From positions 62,001 to 126,000 of the forward strand of contig BCIJ01000015.1 of assembly GCA_001599935.1 (NCBI GenBank): a stretch of DNA of 64,000 nucleotides, read 5' to 3'. Origin of the DNA: Holtermannia corniformis. Lineage: Eukaryota > Basidiomycota > Tremellomycetes > Holtermanniales. Under the pieces are notes generated by a model, which had not been told where the DNA came from, searched no databases, and saw only the letters and a program-made list of their open reading frames with translations. A program made the position numbers and the translations under genes. Shown piece after piece: positions 1-11,212 of the stretch (the first letter of the stretch is position 1; each line of letters opens with the position of its first letter).

Positions 1-365
1 AACACGAAAGAGCAAACTCTTTTCATAGTCTGCATAGTGCCAAGTGTCGGACAGAGGAAGTGGTTCATAGACTATGGACAACTGCTAGACACCGACCTCT
101 TAACCCCTCTGGACACCAGAACACCGACGAAGTCCTAACCCTCACACCAAGCACAACGGAATGCCACTCGTGTCACGCGCATAATACGACTTCCTGTGCT
201 AGTCCAAGGCTCCTGGAGACCCGAGCGTGTTTAACCATGTGCAGAACTGGCTCCGGCGCTGTACTCACTCAAGTTATGCACTGCGATCGACTCGGAGGCG
301 CAGTCGAATCACTTTGGTCATATCTGATATCGTACGAGTCGGACGAACGACTTTGGCATCCCCAA
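1..365. other. Left-edge stretch without a recognisable gene
   Basis: I see no family-like protein, tRNA or repeat here. Frames that stay open on the plus strand start at non-ATG codons and give compositions typical of shadow translation. A gene whose exons lie outside the window cannot be excluded. Confidence 0.4.
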
Positions 366-665
366 CTAGCTTCGCCATGCCTGACTCATCACCTTTGCCG
401 TCACCACCGCGCGCTTGAAATACCCCAGCTCACGCTCTCCGCGAGTAAACAGCGACTGGAGTCGATCGAAGTACTCCTCTTCCAGTCCTTCAGTCTGGAT
501 GTCCGGTTGTACCCTAGAAAGGCTGGCGTGACATTCCACGATCAAGGCAGCAATATCAGCGGTGCTGCCACTCTTGAGTGTCTCCCATGATGTTTCGGCA
601 ATGGTCACAACCTGTTCCAGCCGCTGAGCCGCCTGCAGTTGGGAAATGCATTCAGCGAGAGACAT
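366..665 (-). CDS. Small hypothetical helical protein
   Basis: An ATG-started minus-strand frame of 99 codons, running from 665 to a TAG at 366. The product is rich in Glu, Gln, Leu and Ala and looks alpha-helical throughout. It has no signal peptide or membrane segment and I do not recognise a family. An AT-rich element (tattttata on the minus strand, about 696-704) lies roughly 35 bp upstream of the ATG and could be a TATA box. A CTCAG just before the ATG could equally be a splice acceptor, so this may be the last exon of a longer gene. It lies downstream of, and parallel to, two CipC-like genes, with nothing to tie it to them. Confidence 0.35.
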   Translation of the reverse strand: MSLAECISQLQAAQRLEQVVTIAETSWETLKSGSTADIAALIVECHASLSRVQPDIQTEGLEEEYFDRLQSLFTRGERELGYFKRAVVTAKVMSQAWRS

Positions 666-898
666 CTGAGTGAGCTACTGCCTCTTCCTGCGTCTTATAA
701 AATACGCATTGGAGAAGTCCATTGTGCAGTAACTCCGCCCGGATGGCGGTCGGTGCTTCGATAGCTCTCGGGCAACACAAAGGAAGTCTAGTCTGGCTGC
801 CACAACGCCAGCAGGCATGAAAGCACCCAGACTTGACAGTGTACGTTTTGACCATCCGACTGCATCCGACGACTCTCCTATGTTCTCGCTGCTCCGAT

Positions 899-1462
899 TC
901 AGTACTCGCCAGACTGCGCCAGGGCTTGCTCCGCTTGATTCTTGGCGTGGCGCTTGGCTGCGTATCCCGTTAGTCGCAATACTTCCTGCGCAGTACACAC
1001 ACCTTCCTCGCGGTCGTACGCGTCCAAGCCCTGGATCAGCAGTCAGTCGGTGTTTGGAGCACGAGCATTGACCCACCTTGGTCTCAAAGAGCTTGTCCGC
1101 TTCGGCCGAGACAATGCCAGCAAGGATCTCCTTTGCGAGTGCGTGAGACTGCGGCTTGCCTTCGCGCTCGCATTTCTGCTCGTATGCCTGGACTTTGTTA
1201 GCCACGCGCATTCACTCGCCTGCGATGCACTAACGCGCAGAGCCTCGAAGCCAACCGCGCCGCCGATGAGCTGTACGAGTGTTGTCAGTCCCTATCACTT
1301 GCTACACTGCCAGCCAACCTCGTGCGACAGCTTGGCCTTGTGTTCCTCGTTGTTGGGGTCGATGTTGTACACCTCGTCACGTCCAGACGCGTCGTTGTCG
1401 AAGAAATCTTGTCGTCGTCAGCCACTAGCGATGCAGCCTCTGCGCTTACCGAAGAGACCCAT
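899..1462 (-). CDS. CipC-like stress protein (DUF3759), short form
   Basis: Fungal CipC/DUF3759 proteins are small cytosolic proteins induced by antibiotics and other stress; their biochemical role is unknown. Exon 1 encodes MGLFG and is followed by an intron at GTAAGC. Exon 2 encodes FFDNDASGRDEVYNIDPNNE and a KLSHE helix. Later exons give VQAYEQKCEREGKPQSHALA, then KEILAGIVSAEADKLFETK, then a C-terminus with GLDAYDREE, AKRHAKNQAEQALAQSG and a final EY before the stop. The order and motifs match the whole CipC domain, so the gene looks complete at about 110 residues. The start is fixed by MGLFG, shared with the neighbour at 1753-2751. It is the shorter member of a tandem pair and lacks the neighbour's glycine-rich tail. 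A TATATA lies 46 bp upstream of the ATG. Confidence 0.8.
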
Positions 1463-1507
1463 GTTGCTCGAGTGAAGCGAAGTGGGGGCGAGCTCCCTTG
1501 CACTGGC

Positions 1508-1513
1508 TATATA
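1508..1513 (-). promoter_or_regulatory. Probable TATA box of the short CipC-like gene
   Basis: TATATA within gggtatatagcc on the minus strand, about 46 bp before the ATG at 1462. A strong TATA element suits an inducible stress gene. Its function is inferred from position only. Confidence 0.45.
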
Positions 1514-1752
1514 CCCGCTGGAAAGGGGCACTTCCCCTGTGCGTCACATCCTCGCCTGAATGACGATACGGGGCGGTGTGTGGGAGTGGTCGAGAATAGA
1601 AGCGGGTGACCACGGCGATCAGCAGATGAGAATAGCTGTCCTATCTTTGGCCGCGCAGTCTGTGTTTCAGAGCATGAACTTGCCAACGTCCAGTCGTATA
1701 GAGTTGGATGGGGTGCTTCATTGTCACATCGTTTCATAGCAAGAGTCGTCAT

Positions 1753-2751
1753 CTAGTAGCGGCGCTCTTCGCCGTAACCATCCTGACCGCCGTACCCGCC
1801 CTGCTGGCCACCATAACCTTGCTGACCCCCGTAACCGCCTTGGCCGCCTTGACCTTGGCCGCCGTAGCCAGGTCCTCCACCATAACCACCCTGGCCGCCA
1901 TATTCGCCTCCAGGGCCACCCGGACCACCACCGCCGTGGTGGCCGTGGTGGCCTCCATGGTGACCCTCACCCGGACCACCGAAGTCTGGTCCACCGCCAA
2001 AGCCCTCGCGCTCGTAGCCGCCACGCTCGCCCTCAAACCCGCCGACGTTGCCGAATTCGCGGCTGGGAGGACCCTCTCTCTCCTGGCGGCCGCCATATCC
2101 TTGGGGACCACCATAGCCTTGCTGTCCACCGTAGCCACCCTGCTGTCCGTCATAACCTCCCTGTTGACCACCATAACCGCCCTGCTGGCCGTCACGGAAT
2201 TGGCCCGACTGCTCGAGCGCTTGCTCGGCTTGCTGGCGTGCGTGGCGCTTGGCTGGCTTGACGTCAGCAAGCGGATCAGGCACTGTCGATGCTGCTCACC
2301 CTTTTCGCGGTCAACTGCGTCGAGACCCTGCACGATGTGAGCGGCAGCGTTACTTCGTATACGCACCTTTGTCTCGATAAGACGGTCTACCTCTGCCGTG
2401 GCGAAGCCGGCAATGAGCTCCTTTGCAAGAGCATGATTAGCCGGCTGGCCGTTCTGACGAAGGTGGTCCTCATAAAGCTGATTATAAGTCAGCGACCGAA
2501 GCATGTATGGTGATTAGCAAGACACACCTTCATAGCCTCGAATCCTGCCGCTCCGCCGACCAACTGCTCTGCTCAGGGTCGCTCGTTCTCAACACAGATC
2601 ACTCACCTCGTGCGAGATCTTGGCCTTGTGGTGCTGCGACGCGTTCGGGTCGAGGTTGTAGACCTCATCACGGCCAGAGGCATCGTTGTTGAAGAAGTCT
2701 GGCCAGTCAGCAACATGGCCCCGAATGCTCGAGCTCACCGAAGAGTCCCAT
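1753..2751 (-). CDS. CipC-like protein with long Gly/Tyr/Gln/His tail
   Basis: The N-terminal part is a CipC/DUF3759 domain with the same exon plan as the gene at 899-1462. MGLFG is followed by FFNNDASGRDEVYNLDPNAS, a KISHE helix, GGAAGFEAMK, LYEDHLRQNGQPANHALAKE, LIAGFATAEVDRLIETK, GLDAVDREK and AKRHARQQAEQALEQSGQ. Where the short form stops, this gene reads on for roughly 145 residues of low complexity: repeated GGYGGQQ/GGYDGQQ units, an acidic EREGFGGGP stretch, a GHHGGHHGHHGG block, and further GGYGGQ repeats ending in GEERRY. Such tails resemble prion-like or condensate-forming regions of RNA-binding proteins, but no RNA-binding domain is present. Four short introns are inferred from domain continuity. 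The two genes are a tandem duplication. Confidence is high for the CipC domain and moderate for the exact splice sites. Confidence 0.8.
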
Positions 2752-2997
2752 GTTGTGTGAGAGCGAATGTATGACCCCAGCTTCCGGGGTATAAGTAGCC
2801 GCCGCGAACTCGCGTCATCAGCTCCGCAGCATAGTCATCTGACTGCCAGCAACGTGCTGATGGCGATGACTGCACAGGGGGCCGCAGCAGTCGCGGGCAG
2901 CCGAGAATAGCATACGCGCGCCGATCCGGTGGCACATTGCCCGTCACCCTCCCGAGTACATGTGATAGTCCATATATGCTAGCTATGTGCAGAGCGA

Positions 2998-5900
2998 TCA
3001 CTTTCCAAGCCCCGCTTCGTGCACCAACGAGTAGAACAGCGACGTCTGTGAGCGTCAGTCTATCGGGGTTTGGAGGATCAGGCACACCCACCGGCCGTTG
3101 CAGCAAGGCTTCGGGGGTGTCGTACTCGGCAACGCGGCCTTGATCCATGCACAAGATGTTTGTCGAGTCCAGGATGGTGTTCAGTCGGTGTGCAATCTCC
3201 GCGCAGTCAGCAAGGCCGCCCGTGTCAACAAAAGACGTACAGTGATGGTGGTGATCCCCTTGAAATCGTCGCCGCGCAGAATTGACTGAACAGCCTCGTC
3301 CGTCTCCAAGTCGATCGAGCTTGTCGCCTAGCGATGTCAGCACTTGGAGCACTGTCACAACAGTACTCACCTCGTCCAAGATCAGGATCTTGGTCTTGCG
3401 AAGCAGTGCCCGCGCAAAGCAGACGAGCTGACGTTGTCCAGACGACATGTCTGAAACGGTCAGATGGCTCGACGTCCACAACGTACTCACTGCTGCCGCC
3501 TTCGGAGACCTCGGCGTCAAGCGAGCCACCCATGTTGGTGTTGACGTGCTCCTTGAGATGCGCGTGCTCGAGCGCTTGCCAGATCTCGGCGTCTGACGAG
3601 ACGTTGGTTGGGTCGATGTTGTTACTGTAGGCCGTCAGCTGGAACACTTGCAATCGATCAACGCACCGAAGTGTTCCCTCGAACAGCTGCGGATCTTGCG
3701 GGATGATCGAGACAATGCTTCGAAGATCCTGCAAGCCGATCGTGCTGATGTCGACGCCATCGATGAGAATTCTGCCACTGGCGGCTTCGAGGATCCGGAA
3801 GAGAGCCAGTGTAAGGGAAGATTTGCCAGCGCCGGTCCGGCCACAGACGCCGACCTTTTCGCCAGCCTTAATGTTGACTGACACATTCTTGAGGCAGAGG
3901 TCGAGATCTGGGCGGTAGCGCATCGAAAAGTCGTCAAACTCGATCGAGCCCTCGCGAGGCCATGCGGCGTCCGGCTTGGTCTCTGGGATCTCGGCGGGTG
4001 CCTCGGGCGTGAGGCGACCGTAGCCGAGGACCCGCTCGGCTGAGACGATGTTCTGCTCCACCTCGCTTGCACTTCGAACTGCCCAGTTGAGGGCGCCAGT
4101 GACAGTCAAGGTGTAGCTGAGCAAGAGCCCGACCATACCCGAGTCGACCTTGCGCCAGATGAGCAGCGCCCCGACGCTGGTCAACGCCGTCGTGAACATG
4201 AGACAGCTGCCGAGGAATTCCAGGCGGCACGCAAGCCAGCGGTTGATGGCCATGGCCGGGAGGTAGCATGATTGATTGCGGTCGAGCCTCGCCTCGTTGT
4301 TGGCCATGAAGCGGGCTTGTTGGTTGTATGCTCGGATGGTCGTGACACCTGACAGCGTCTCGCCGAACCAAGCGAACACCGGAGAGCGCGAGACGGCATC
4401 GAGGCGCTTCAACTCGCGCGAGGTCGCGAGGTAGTACTGCATGACGATGCGGTAGAGGAAGCCGAGGGGGATGAAGGCAAGCAGGACGTAGGGCGCGCCA
4501 CTTGCGATGACCACGACAACTGCCAAGACCGACATGGTCTGCACGGCGTCAGCTCGGCACAAATGTGAGTGTCACGCACGGTACGGAAAAAGGCAGCGAA
4601 CGAGTTTGGCAGCACTTCGTCCACGACGAAAATGTCCCGAGTAAAGAGGTTCAGGATGCGGCCTTGCGGTGTGCTCTCGAAATAAGACAGAGGCGAGCGC
4701 ATCAGCGCAAGGAAGGATTCGTCGTGAAGCTTTTTGCTGCTGCGCAACGCGCAGTAGAGGCGGAGAACCAGGGTGGACGAGACTGTCAGGACCGAAGCGA
4801 GCAATCCAATGACCTATAGTTTGTCAGCCGTGTTCTTCCCTTTACCCCTTATACTCACACCGTATGCGACGAGATATTTGCCTGAGCGGTGTTAGATACG
4901 GCCGGGGCGATTCTGCCCAACTCACCCGACTCGACAGTCTCCCCGTACTGTGCATTCCTCGAACCCCAGAATCGCAAGACGTAGTTGCCAACTGTGATAG
5001 GTCAGCGTTGCGGCCACTGACCGTAGACTAACCGATGGAAGCGCCTTGCGACCCAAGCATGGCCAAGAGGAACGTTGCAACACCGATCTTCGATGCCGCA
5101 CCGAGATAACTCTTGTAGACTTCCTTCTTGACTCGACCCTTCTCCGAGTGCTCCTTGGGCTTGGCACTCTCCCTCAGGTCCCGGATAGCATCCCGTTTGG
5201 CCTGTCGCGTCGAGCTGATGCCGTCGTCAGTGACAACACGAATCATTCCTAGGCCACGCACAGCATCGATGCCTTTCTTAGCGTCGCCAGTGACATGCGA
5301 CGCTTGCGCATCGAAGTCGTCTCGTCCGGACTGTCGACGTTGTCGTCGTCGATACTGACGGCCGAGTCGTCGATGACCGTTGGGGTCGTGGAGCCATCAG
5401 AGTCCTCGCTCTTTCCTGCGGATTGCTTGCCGAGGCCCGTGATGAGCTTGTACAGTTCGCTGTCGGCATTGACCATGACCTCTTGGTACGTGTTGCGCTC
5501 GAGGATGATCCCGCGCCGGAGCATGACCAGCGTGTCACACTCGGGCAGGATGTTGACGGCGTTGGTCGAGATGATGCGAGCTTTACCCTTGAGCAATCCG
5601 TTGGGTCCAATGACGTGGTTGAAGATATGTCTGCCGACGTGGGCGTCGACTGCGCTGAGCGGGTCGTCGAGCAGGTAGAGGTCTGCACGCGCATAGCAAG
5701 CTCGTGCAAGGCAGATGCGGCTCTTTTGCCCTCCAGAGAGCGAGACGCCTTTCTCACCCACTTCGGTCATGTGGCCCTGCGGCAACACGTCGAGATCGGC
5801 ACGTAGAGCGCACGCATCCAAGACCTTTTCGTAAAAGACTGGGTCAAAGCGGTGACCAAACACAATGTTGGCCTGGACCGTGTCCGAGAGAATCCACGAC

Positions 5901-8311
5901 GACTGGCCAAAGTAGGCGACGGTGCCTCGGATCGTGACGGATCCCTCGGTCCGGGTCATCTCGCCCAGCAACGCCGACAGCAAAGACGTCTTGCCATCAC
6001 CGACTCGACCGAGGACAGCGACGAGTTCACCCTTCATGACTTCCAAGTTGATGTTCTCGAGCGTCGCCTCGGTCGCGTCCTGTTGCCACTTGAACTCGCC
6101 GTCCTTGATCTCGCAGACGGGTACCGTGCGCAGCTCCTTTTCTGGCACCGTCACGACCTTGCGCGAGTCCTCTTGCAGCTCTGCGGCGTCGAGAAAGTCT
6201 TCAAGACGGGCGGCGGACACGGACGCTTCGATGACGCTGTGGAGGTTAGCATCAGGCCTGCTACGAGTTGTCGACGTACGCCGAGATGATCTGTGCAAAC
6301 ATGGCGAGAGGGAACGAGAGCAGGCTGAAGAGCGAGATGGCGGGGAAGATGATGTCGCTCGAGAGCGGCTTGTCGGCCGTGAGAGCAAACGTCATGAACG
6401 TCGCGAATGCGACCATGAACGCTGTGGATGTTAGCAAGGATATTCGACGATCTGCACTCACGAGTCGAGGACCAGAAGAAGAAGCTGGTCGAGTTGATGA
6501 TGCCAATCTTGCGCAGAATGGCCACTATCATATCGATCAGGACCCGACCATGACTCGCCACGAGGACGCACACTCTTGATTGTTCCGAATGTCCAGCACC
6601 TTTTCCGCAAACGCCTTTTCCCACCCATACAGCTTGATCGACTTGATGTTGCTCAAGACCTCGTTCATGATGCGTGTGCGCGAGTCCTTGGCCTTCATGA
6701 GCTTGCGCTGCATGCGCTTCTGGTAGCGCGCGATCAAAGTGTTGAGTGGCATGGTAACGATCATGATGGCGACGCCGACAAACGCTTGCCACCCGACGAG
6801 GTTGTACAGTGAGATGAAGGCAAGGATGATCTGGACCGGTCCGGACCAGGCAATGTGGCCTGCGGGTGTGAGTTGTGAGATGTGAGAGGTAAGAGGACGT
6901 ACCGTATTGACACAGGTCGGCGATGCGGACGGCGTCGACACTTTGCAGATTGACAATATCGCCGGTGGTGCGACCGTTGCGCTCGCCGTTGCTGAGGATG
7001 AGAGACTTGCGGTAGATTAGGGTGACGAGACCGCTGCGTACGCGCATGGCTGGAGGAGTCAGCACTGCCCGCTGCGTCACGCACACGACTGACCGCTGGC
7101 AAAGCACCGGTCAAAGTATTGATGCAGAACCACCGTCCCGATGTTGGCACTGACAAACATGAGGATGGCGATCCCGAAGCCTGCAGCGGGCGGCATCGGC
7201 TTGTCGGTCCTGTAGCTCTCGACAAAGCGCAGCAGCATGCGCAGCAGCTGTGGCTGAACAAACGCCAAGCAGTCGTATACAAACTTGAGCATGCCCGCGA
7301 CGGCAAACGGTCCACCGAACGCTTGGATGAGCGCGATCTTCAAGTTGGCCTTCTTTTTCGAGCTGTCGGGCGACTTGGCGAGCGCTTGCTGGCGTGCCCA
7401 AGTGTATGCCACGCGGGATCCGAGCGATTCGGCAGAGTCGGACGGTGGGAGCGTCCACATGTCCTCTTCGCCGAGGTACTTTTGTGTCCCGAGCTGGAGC
7501 ATCGGGGTGAGCCAGCTGAACGTGAGGCGCGAGTACATGTTGGCGGCGAGCATGGGCGATTCATTGTGCACGTCTTGCTTGCTTTCATCGTCGTCGGCAC
7601 CATCGCCGACGGGCTGGTAGCCATCTTTGCCTGGGCGTTCGGGACTGAGGCACTCGAAGCCATATGCGAGCAGGCCGAACAAGATGGTCGTGAGCCAAAG
7701 TGCGAATGCGACTTTGGCGATCACGCTGGCGTGGCTCAGACCTTGGGCTACGATTGTTCGGATCCGGATCGCTGCTGCGAGCAAGTAGATTGGCCAGAAG
7801 GAGAGAATCGCGGATGACGATCGGCGCGCATGGTGGTGGTTGCGCTGAGTAAAGGGGATGGCGAGCGCAAGCGCGATGAAGAGCAGGACAGTGGTGTATG
7901 TCGATTGGTTAGCGAATGGCCTAGGCGTGACGGCAACGGTGAGAATGGACGTGATGAGCGCAAACGCCGCCGAGATGGTGAGCAAGGTCTGTGCGGTCAG
8001 CTGATGGCTGCACGGTCCCAGCTCGGACGACGTACGAGTTTGGTCTTGAGGATGCGTTTGCTGGCACTGCTCCTGGCTTGCCACGGCCCCTTGTGCTTGA
8101 TGTTGACGAGCTGATACAGCAGTGCGACGATCAAGAGCACGACGGGAACGTTGAGCAGCACACCCGTTTCAAAGCATGGCGTCAAGTCGAGCTCGCGCGC
8201 CAGGCTGAGCGGACCCCAGCCCTCGACGTCTTGACAGAACGGCTGCATGTGGACTGGCTTGATCACGACTGGGTGCTGCAGCGTCGCCGCCGAGTAGGCC
8301 GACTGCGCCAT
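2998..8311 (-). CDS. ABCC (MRP/YCF1-type) transporter
   Basis: A full-length ABC transporter, about 1,450-1,500 residues in many exons. Relatives pump glutathione S-conjugates and metal-glutathione complexes into the vacuole or out of the cell. The N-terminus (MAQSAYSAATLQHP) carries several hydrophobic helices, the extra TMD0 plus linker of the long ABCC class. TMD1 contains SRLTFSWLTPM and FVQPQLLRMLLRF. NBD1 has Walker A GRVGDGKTS, signature LSGGQKSR and Walker B LYLLDDP. A serine-rich linker with RRMSLATLRKA follows, then TMD2 (ESTPQGRILNLFTRDI) and NBD2 with Walker A GRTGAGKSS, signature NMSSGQRQL, Walker B ILILDE and switch AHRLNT. NBD1 has Asp and NBD2 Glu after Walker B, the usual ABCC asymmetry. 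The last exon encodes TSLFYSLVHEAGLGK and stops at 2998. It is divergent from RPB4 across 352 bp. Substrate specificity is inferred from the family only. Confidence 0.93.
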
Positions 8312-8663
8312 GAGTGACAAACTTGATGCTTGGTAATCGAGTTCGGTTTGGATCCTGCCGTCGGACCGATGCGATGCGTCGGGTTCAACGCAGCTTTGCT
8401 GATTCGGCTTGTAAAGGTCACACCTGCCGTCTCCTCTTCTCGCTGCCCTATTCCCGAACGATCCCACTCCTGATCACCTTGATGCTCGTTGATGTGATCG
8501 TCTCCGGCGTCGTCGTCGTCGTCAGTGGACTTTTCGCGTCCGCCTATTTCTGCAGTGCGCCTATTTGCAAACCTAACCATTTGTGACGCGCCTATCTTGA
8601 CGAGACTAGCAACAGCCGTTGTTTGGTCTCTTCGCCCTTGTTCACGTCTTCAACATCCTCAGC

Positions 8664-9460
8664 ATGGCTCAGAAACCTCTCGAACCGCCAACAAGACGGC
8701 GGAGGAACGAAAAGGTGGGCCGTCCATGCATACGTCGCATCACACATCTAACACCAGCAGCTTGAAGAGGAAGATGCCACCAAGCGACAGTACGGCGCGT
8801 TCAACAATGTCGAATGCTTGACCGTGTCGGAAGTCAAGCTATTGTTGGATCGTGTGTGGGCGTCGGGGATGCGCGCGCCGCCAGATAACGAGTGAGTGGT
8901 GTCGGTGGAATGGTGTTGCGAGGGATGATTCTGGCACTTGAAGCCATGGCTGGACTTTGCCACCTGCCCTTAGCTTCGAGCTTGCTGTCTCAACCCTCGC
9001 AAAGCCAGGCTACTTGCTGACAGACTGTACTCAGCGTGTACAAGAAGACGTTCGACTACGTGACCGAGTTTACCAACATCAAGACGCCCGAGACGGCCAA
9101 CTCGGTCAGAGAGTGCGTTCGAAATGCTTACTGCTGCCCTGTCTTCTTCATCTATTCCCTCACCATTTGTTCCCATCGCCATCGGGTACACACCCTAGCT
9201 GTACAGCGCTAACCCATCCCAGAACGATCAAGGCCGATCCAGAGCTCAACAGCTTTGAAGTCGCGCAAATCGCCTACCTCCGTCCCGGTTCCGTCGAGGA
9301 AGCGAAAACGCTCATCTCGAGGTCAGTGGTCACTGCCTCGACCTCGCTTGCGTGTCTGCCGCTGACGCGCACCAGTCTCGAGCGCTACCAAACCGAGGAC
9401 GAGATCCGACGACTGCAAGATATCCTGGAAGAAGTCCGGACGCTGATGAAGTACGAGTAG
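8664..9460 (+). CDS. RPB4: RNA polymerase II subunit RPB4
   Basis: RPB4 forms the stalk of nuclear RNA polymerase II with RPB7 and acts in initiation, stress transcription and mRNA export. The first exon encodes MAQKPLEPPTRRRRNEK. Later exons give LEEEDATKRQYGAFNNVECL, TVSEVKLLLDRV, VYKKTFDYVTEFTNIKTPET, ANSVRE, ADPELNSFEVAQIAYLRPGS, VEEAKTLISSLERYQTEDEI and RRLQDILEEVRTLMKYE, ending at TAG 9460. The pattern of an N-terminal helix, then FEVAQIA-L-PGSVEEAK, then two C-terminal helices is diagnostic. Four introns of about 45-70 nt interrupt it. Length (about 155 residues) fits small fungal RPB4. The start is the first ATG in frame with a basic N-terminus; an upstream start is not excluded. Confidence 0.88.
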
Positions 9461-9541
9461 CCGAGGTGATTGAAAGACCCGGTCTAGCGTCTCGTTTCCA
9501 CTGTTTTGCATTGTTTTGTATGAAGAGCATCGTTCCTTGCG

Positions 9542-11038
9542 TTATGCCCGTGTTTTGAGTGTCTTGTATTGCGACATGATGAGCTGTCGATCGTCAGCTT
9601 CTGTACGGTGCGCACAGCTGGGCAAAACACACCTCGTTGGCGACAAGGGTGATGACAGTGTGCGGGGCGATGCGCAAAAAGTGCGCCGTCGTACCCTTGT
9701 ACCACCCCTTGACGCCCTCGGTCTTGAGCGTCTTCCACAGACAGTCGAACGGGTTGGTGTAGAGTGCGCCTCGTGTTCGGCCCGAAGGGTCAGTGATGGT
9801 CGGTTCTGCCGGTCAGCTGGGTCTCGCACGATCACGACGGGAGCGTACGGTTGTACATTCTAGTCAGGGCCTGCGATCGTCAGTATGTCTCCACTTGTGT
9901 GACTATCAACGTACGGTGTCTGCCGGTCTGCACGCGGTAAACGGTCAATACGGCCTGCAGGAAGTTCCATCATCCGACGCACTGCATCATAGCACACTGA
10001 CATGTCAGCAAGCAACCCTATGAGAGATTGACGACGCACCACACAAACACCCGAGACCGAGCTCGAAGCCAAGAAAGTCCAATAGCTATCCGCTGGGAGC
10101 AAACCATGCTGCGTGATCAAGTTTTTCGAGTAATTGTACGACGGCAGCTGGACGGACGAGCCCTGCGCGAGCTCAGCAACAGTGTGAATGCAGAGCTTGC
10201 GTCACGCACCATAGCTGTTCGCAGCATGGCGGTGCCGACGCCGCGCCAGAGGCCCATGAAGCCCTCTTTCTGCACAACGGTCTTGAGCGCATCCCAGGAT
10301 GATTTGTAGTAGTGCTGAGCGCCGACGGGGAGGAAGGGCGAGTAGGCCTGCATGCGAGCCTTGACGAGGAATAGAGGGGAGCCAAGGGTTGCTGAGCTCT
10401 GTGTCAGCTCTTGAGAATATGCGAGAGCGACCTACCGCCCACAATGCCACTGGCGGCACCGGCTAATACACTGGTCCAAGCGACCTGCTGCTCGGGTCTG
10501 TACCCAAACACCCGGTTATTGAGTCGTCGCAGGGGTTCATACAGCCCTGCAAGGGTCAGCACGCAGACCATGTCTTGACCCAGCAACAGAGCTGACCCAG
10601 TCTCGACCCGTTCAGCAAAATCTATCTCTCAGCTGCGTCTCGTTTGCAGCACCAGTACCCACCTGATATCCATACTAGCCCGCTATATCAGTTCAGCCCC
10701 CTGATCCCAAGCAACTCACAGCCGGCAGCAATCCCCTCTGCAGCCCTCGAAACCCTTCATTCGCCCAAGTCTTGCGAAACACATCAAACACATTCTTGTA
10801 CACTCGCGGCGCGTTCGAATCGGCCTTGACGAGCTCGCCTTGCAGCTGCAGCCGGGTCTTCATCGTCTCTGGAATGTTGGCTGATCATATCAGCCATTGG
10901 GAGCAGGGCATGGGACGACTGACAGAAAGTGACAGCTGCACATCCGGCCAGACCACCGCACACAAAGCTCTCGAACAGTGTCAACGGCTGAGCGGCCGGC
11001 TTGACGGACTGGGGTGAGGGAACCGCTGCTGTGGACAT
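9542..11038 (-). CDS. Mitochondrial carrier, OAC1-like (oxaloacetate/sulfate)
   Basis: A member of the SLC25 family of the inner mitochondrial membrane, with three repeats of two helices. Repeat 1: LFESFVCGGLAGCAAVTF, then NIPETMKTRLQLQGELVKAD and NEGFRGLQRGLLPA. Repeat 2: LAGAASGIVG, SPLFLVKARMQAYSPF, KEGFMGLWRGVGTAMLRT. Repeat 3: SVQLPSYNYSKNLI, an SSVSGVCV helix, and a C-terminal part with an FLRIAPHTVITL-like sequence and a last exon LIMSQYKTLKTRA. The KTRLQLQG, SPLFLVK and SVQLPSYN signatures point to the oxaloacetate carrier OAC1 rather than to other carriers. The start MSTAAVPSPQS at 11038 directly precedes the first helix. About eight short introns are present. The gene is convergent with RPB4, with 81 bp between stops. 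Confidence 0.82.
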
Positions 11039-11212
11039 TGTCTGGCTTGCTGTGGGTTCTGTGGACCTGCCGAGTGAGATGGACATGCGGACGTTGTCCA
11101 AAACTCGGCTTCGTGCGATCGGGCGGGTGACGGACCTTGGTCCGACTGGGGCATGGCGACGGCGTCGAGTATATACACAGTGCTGTCTACAGTCTAGCAG
11201 CTCTACATGCAT

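Noticed and set aside
1708..2340. Long Ala/Val/Leu/Thr-rich open frame on the plus strand
   Set aside because: It lies exactly opposite the Gly/Tyr/Gln repeat exon of the CipC-like gene; its composition is what the complement of GGYGGQQ repeats gives.
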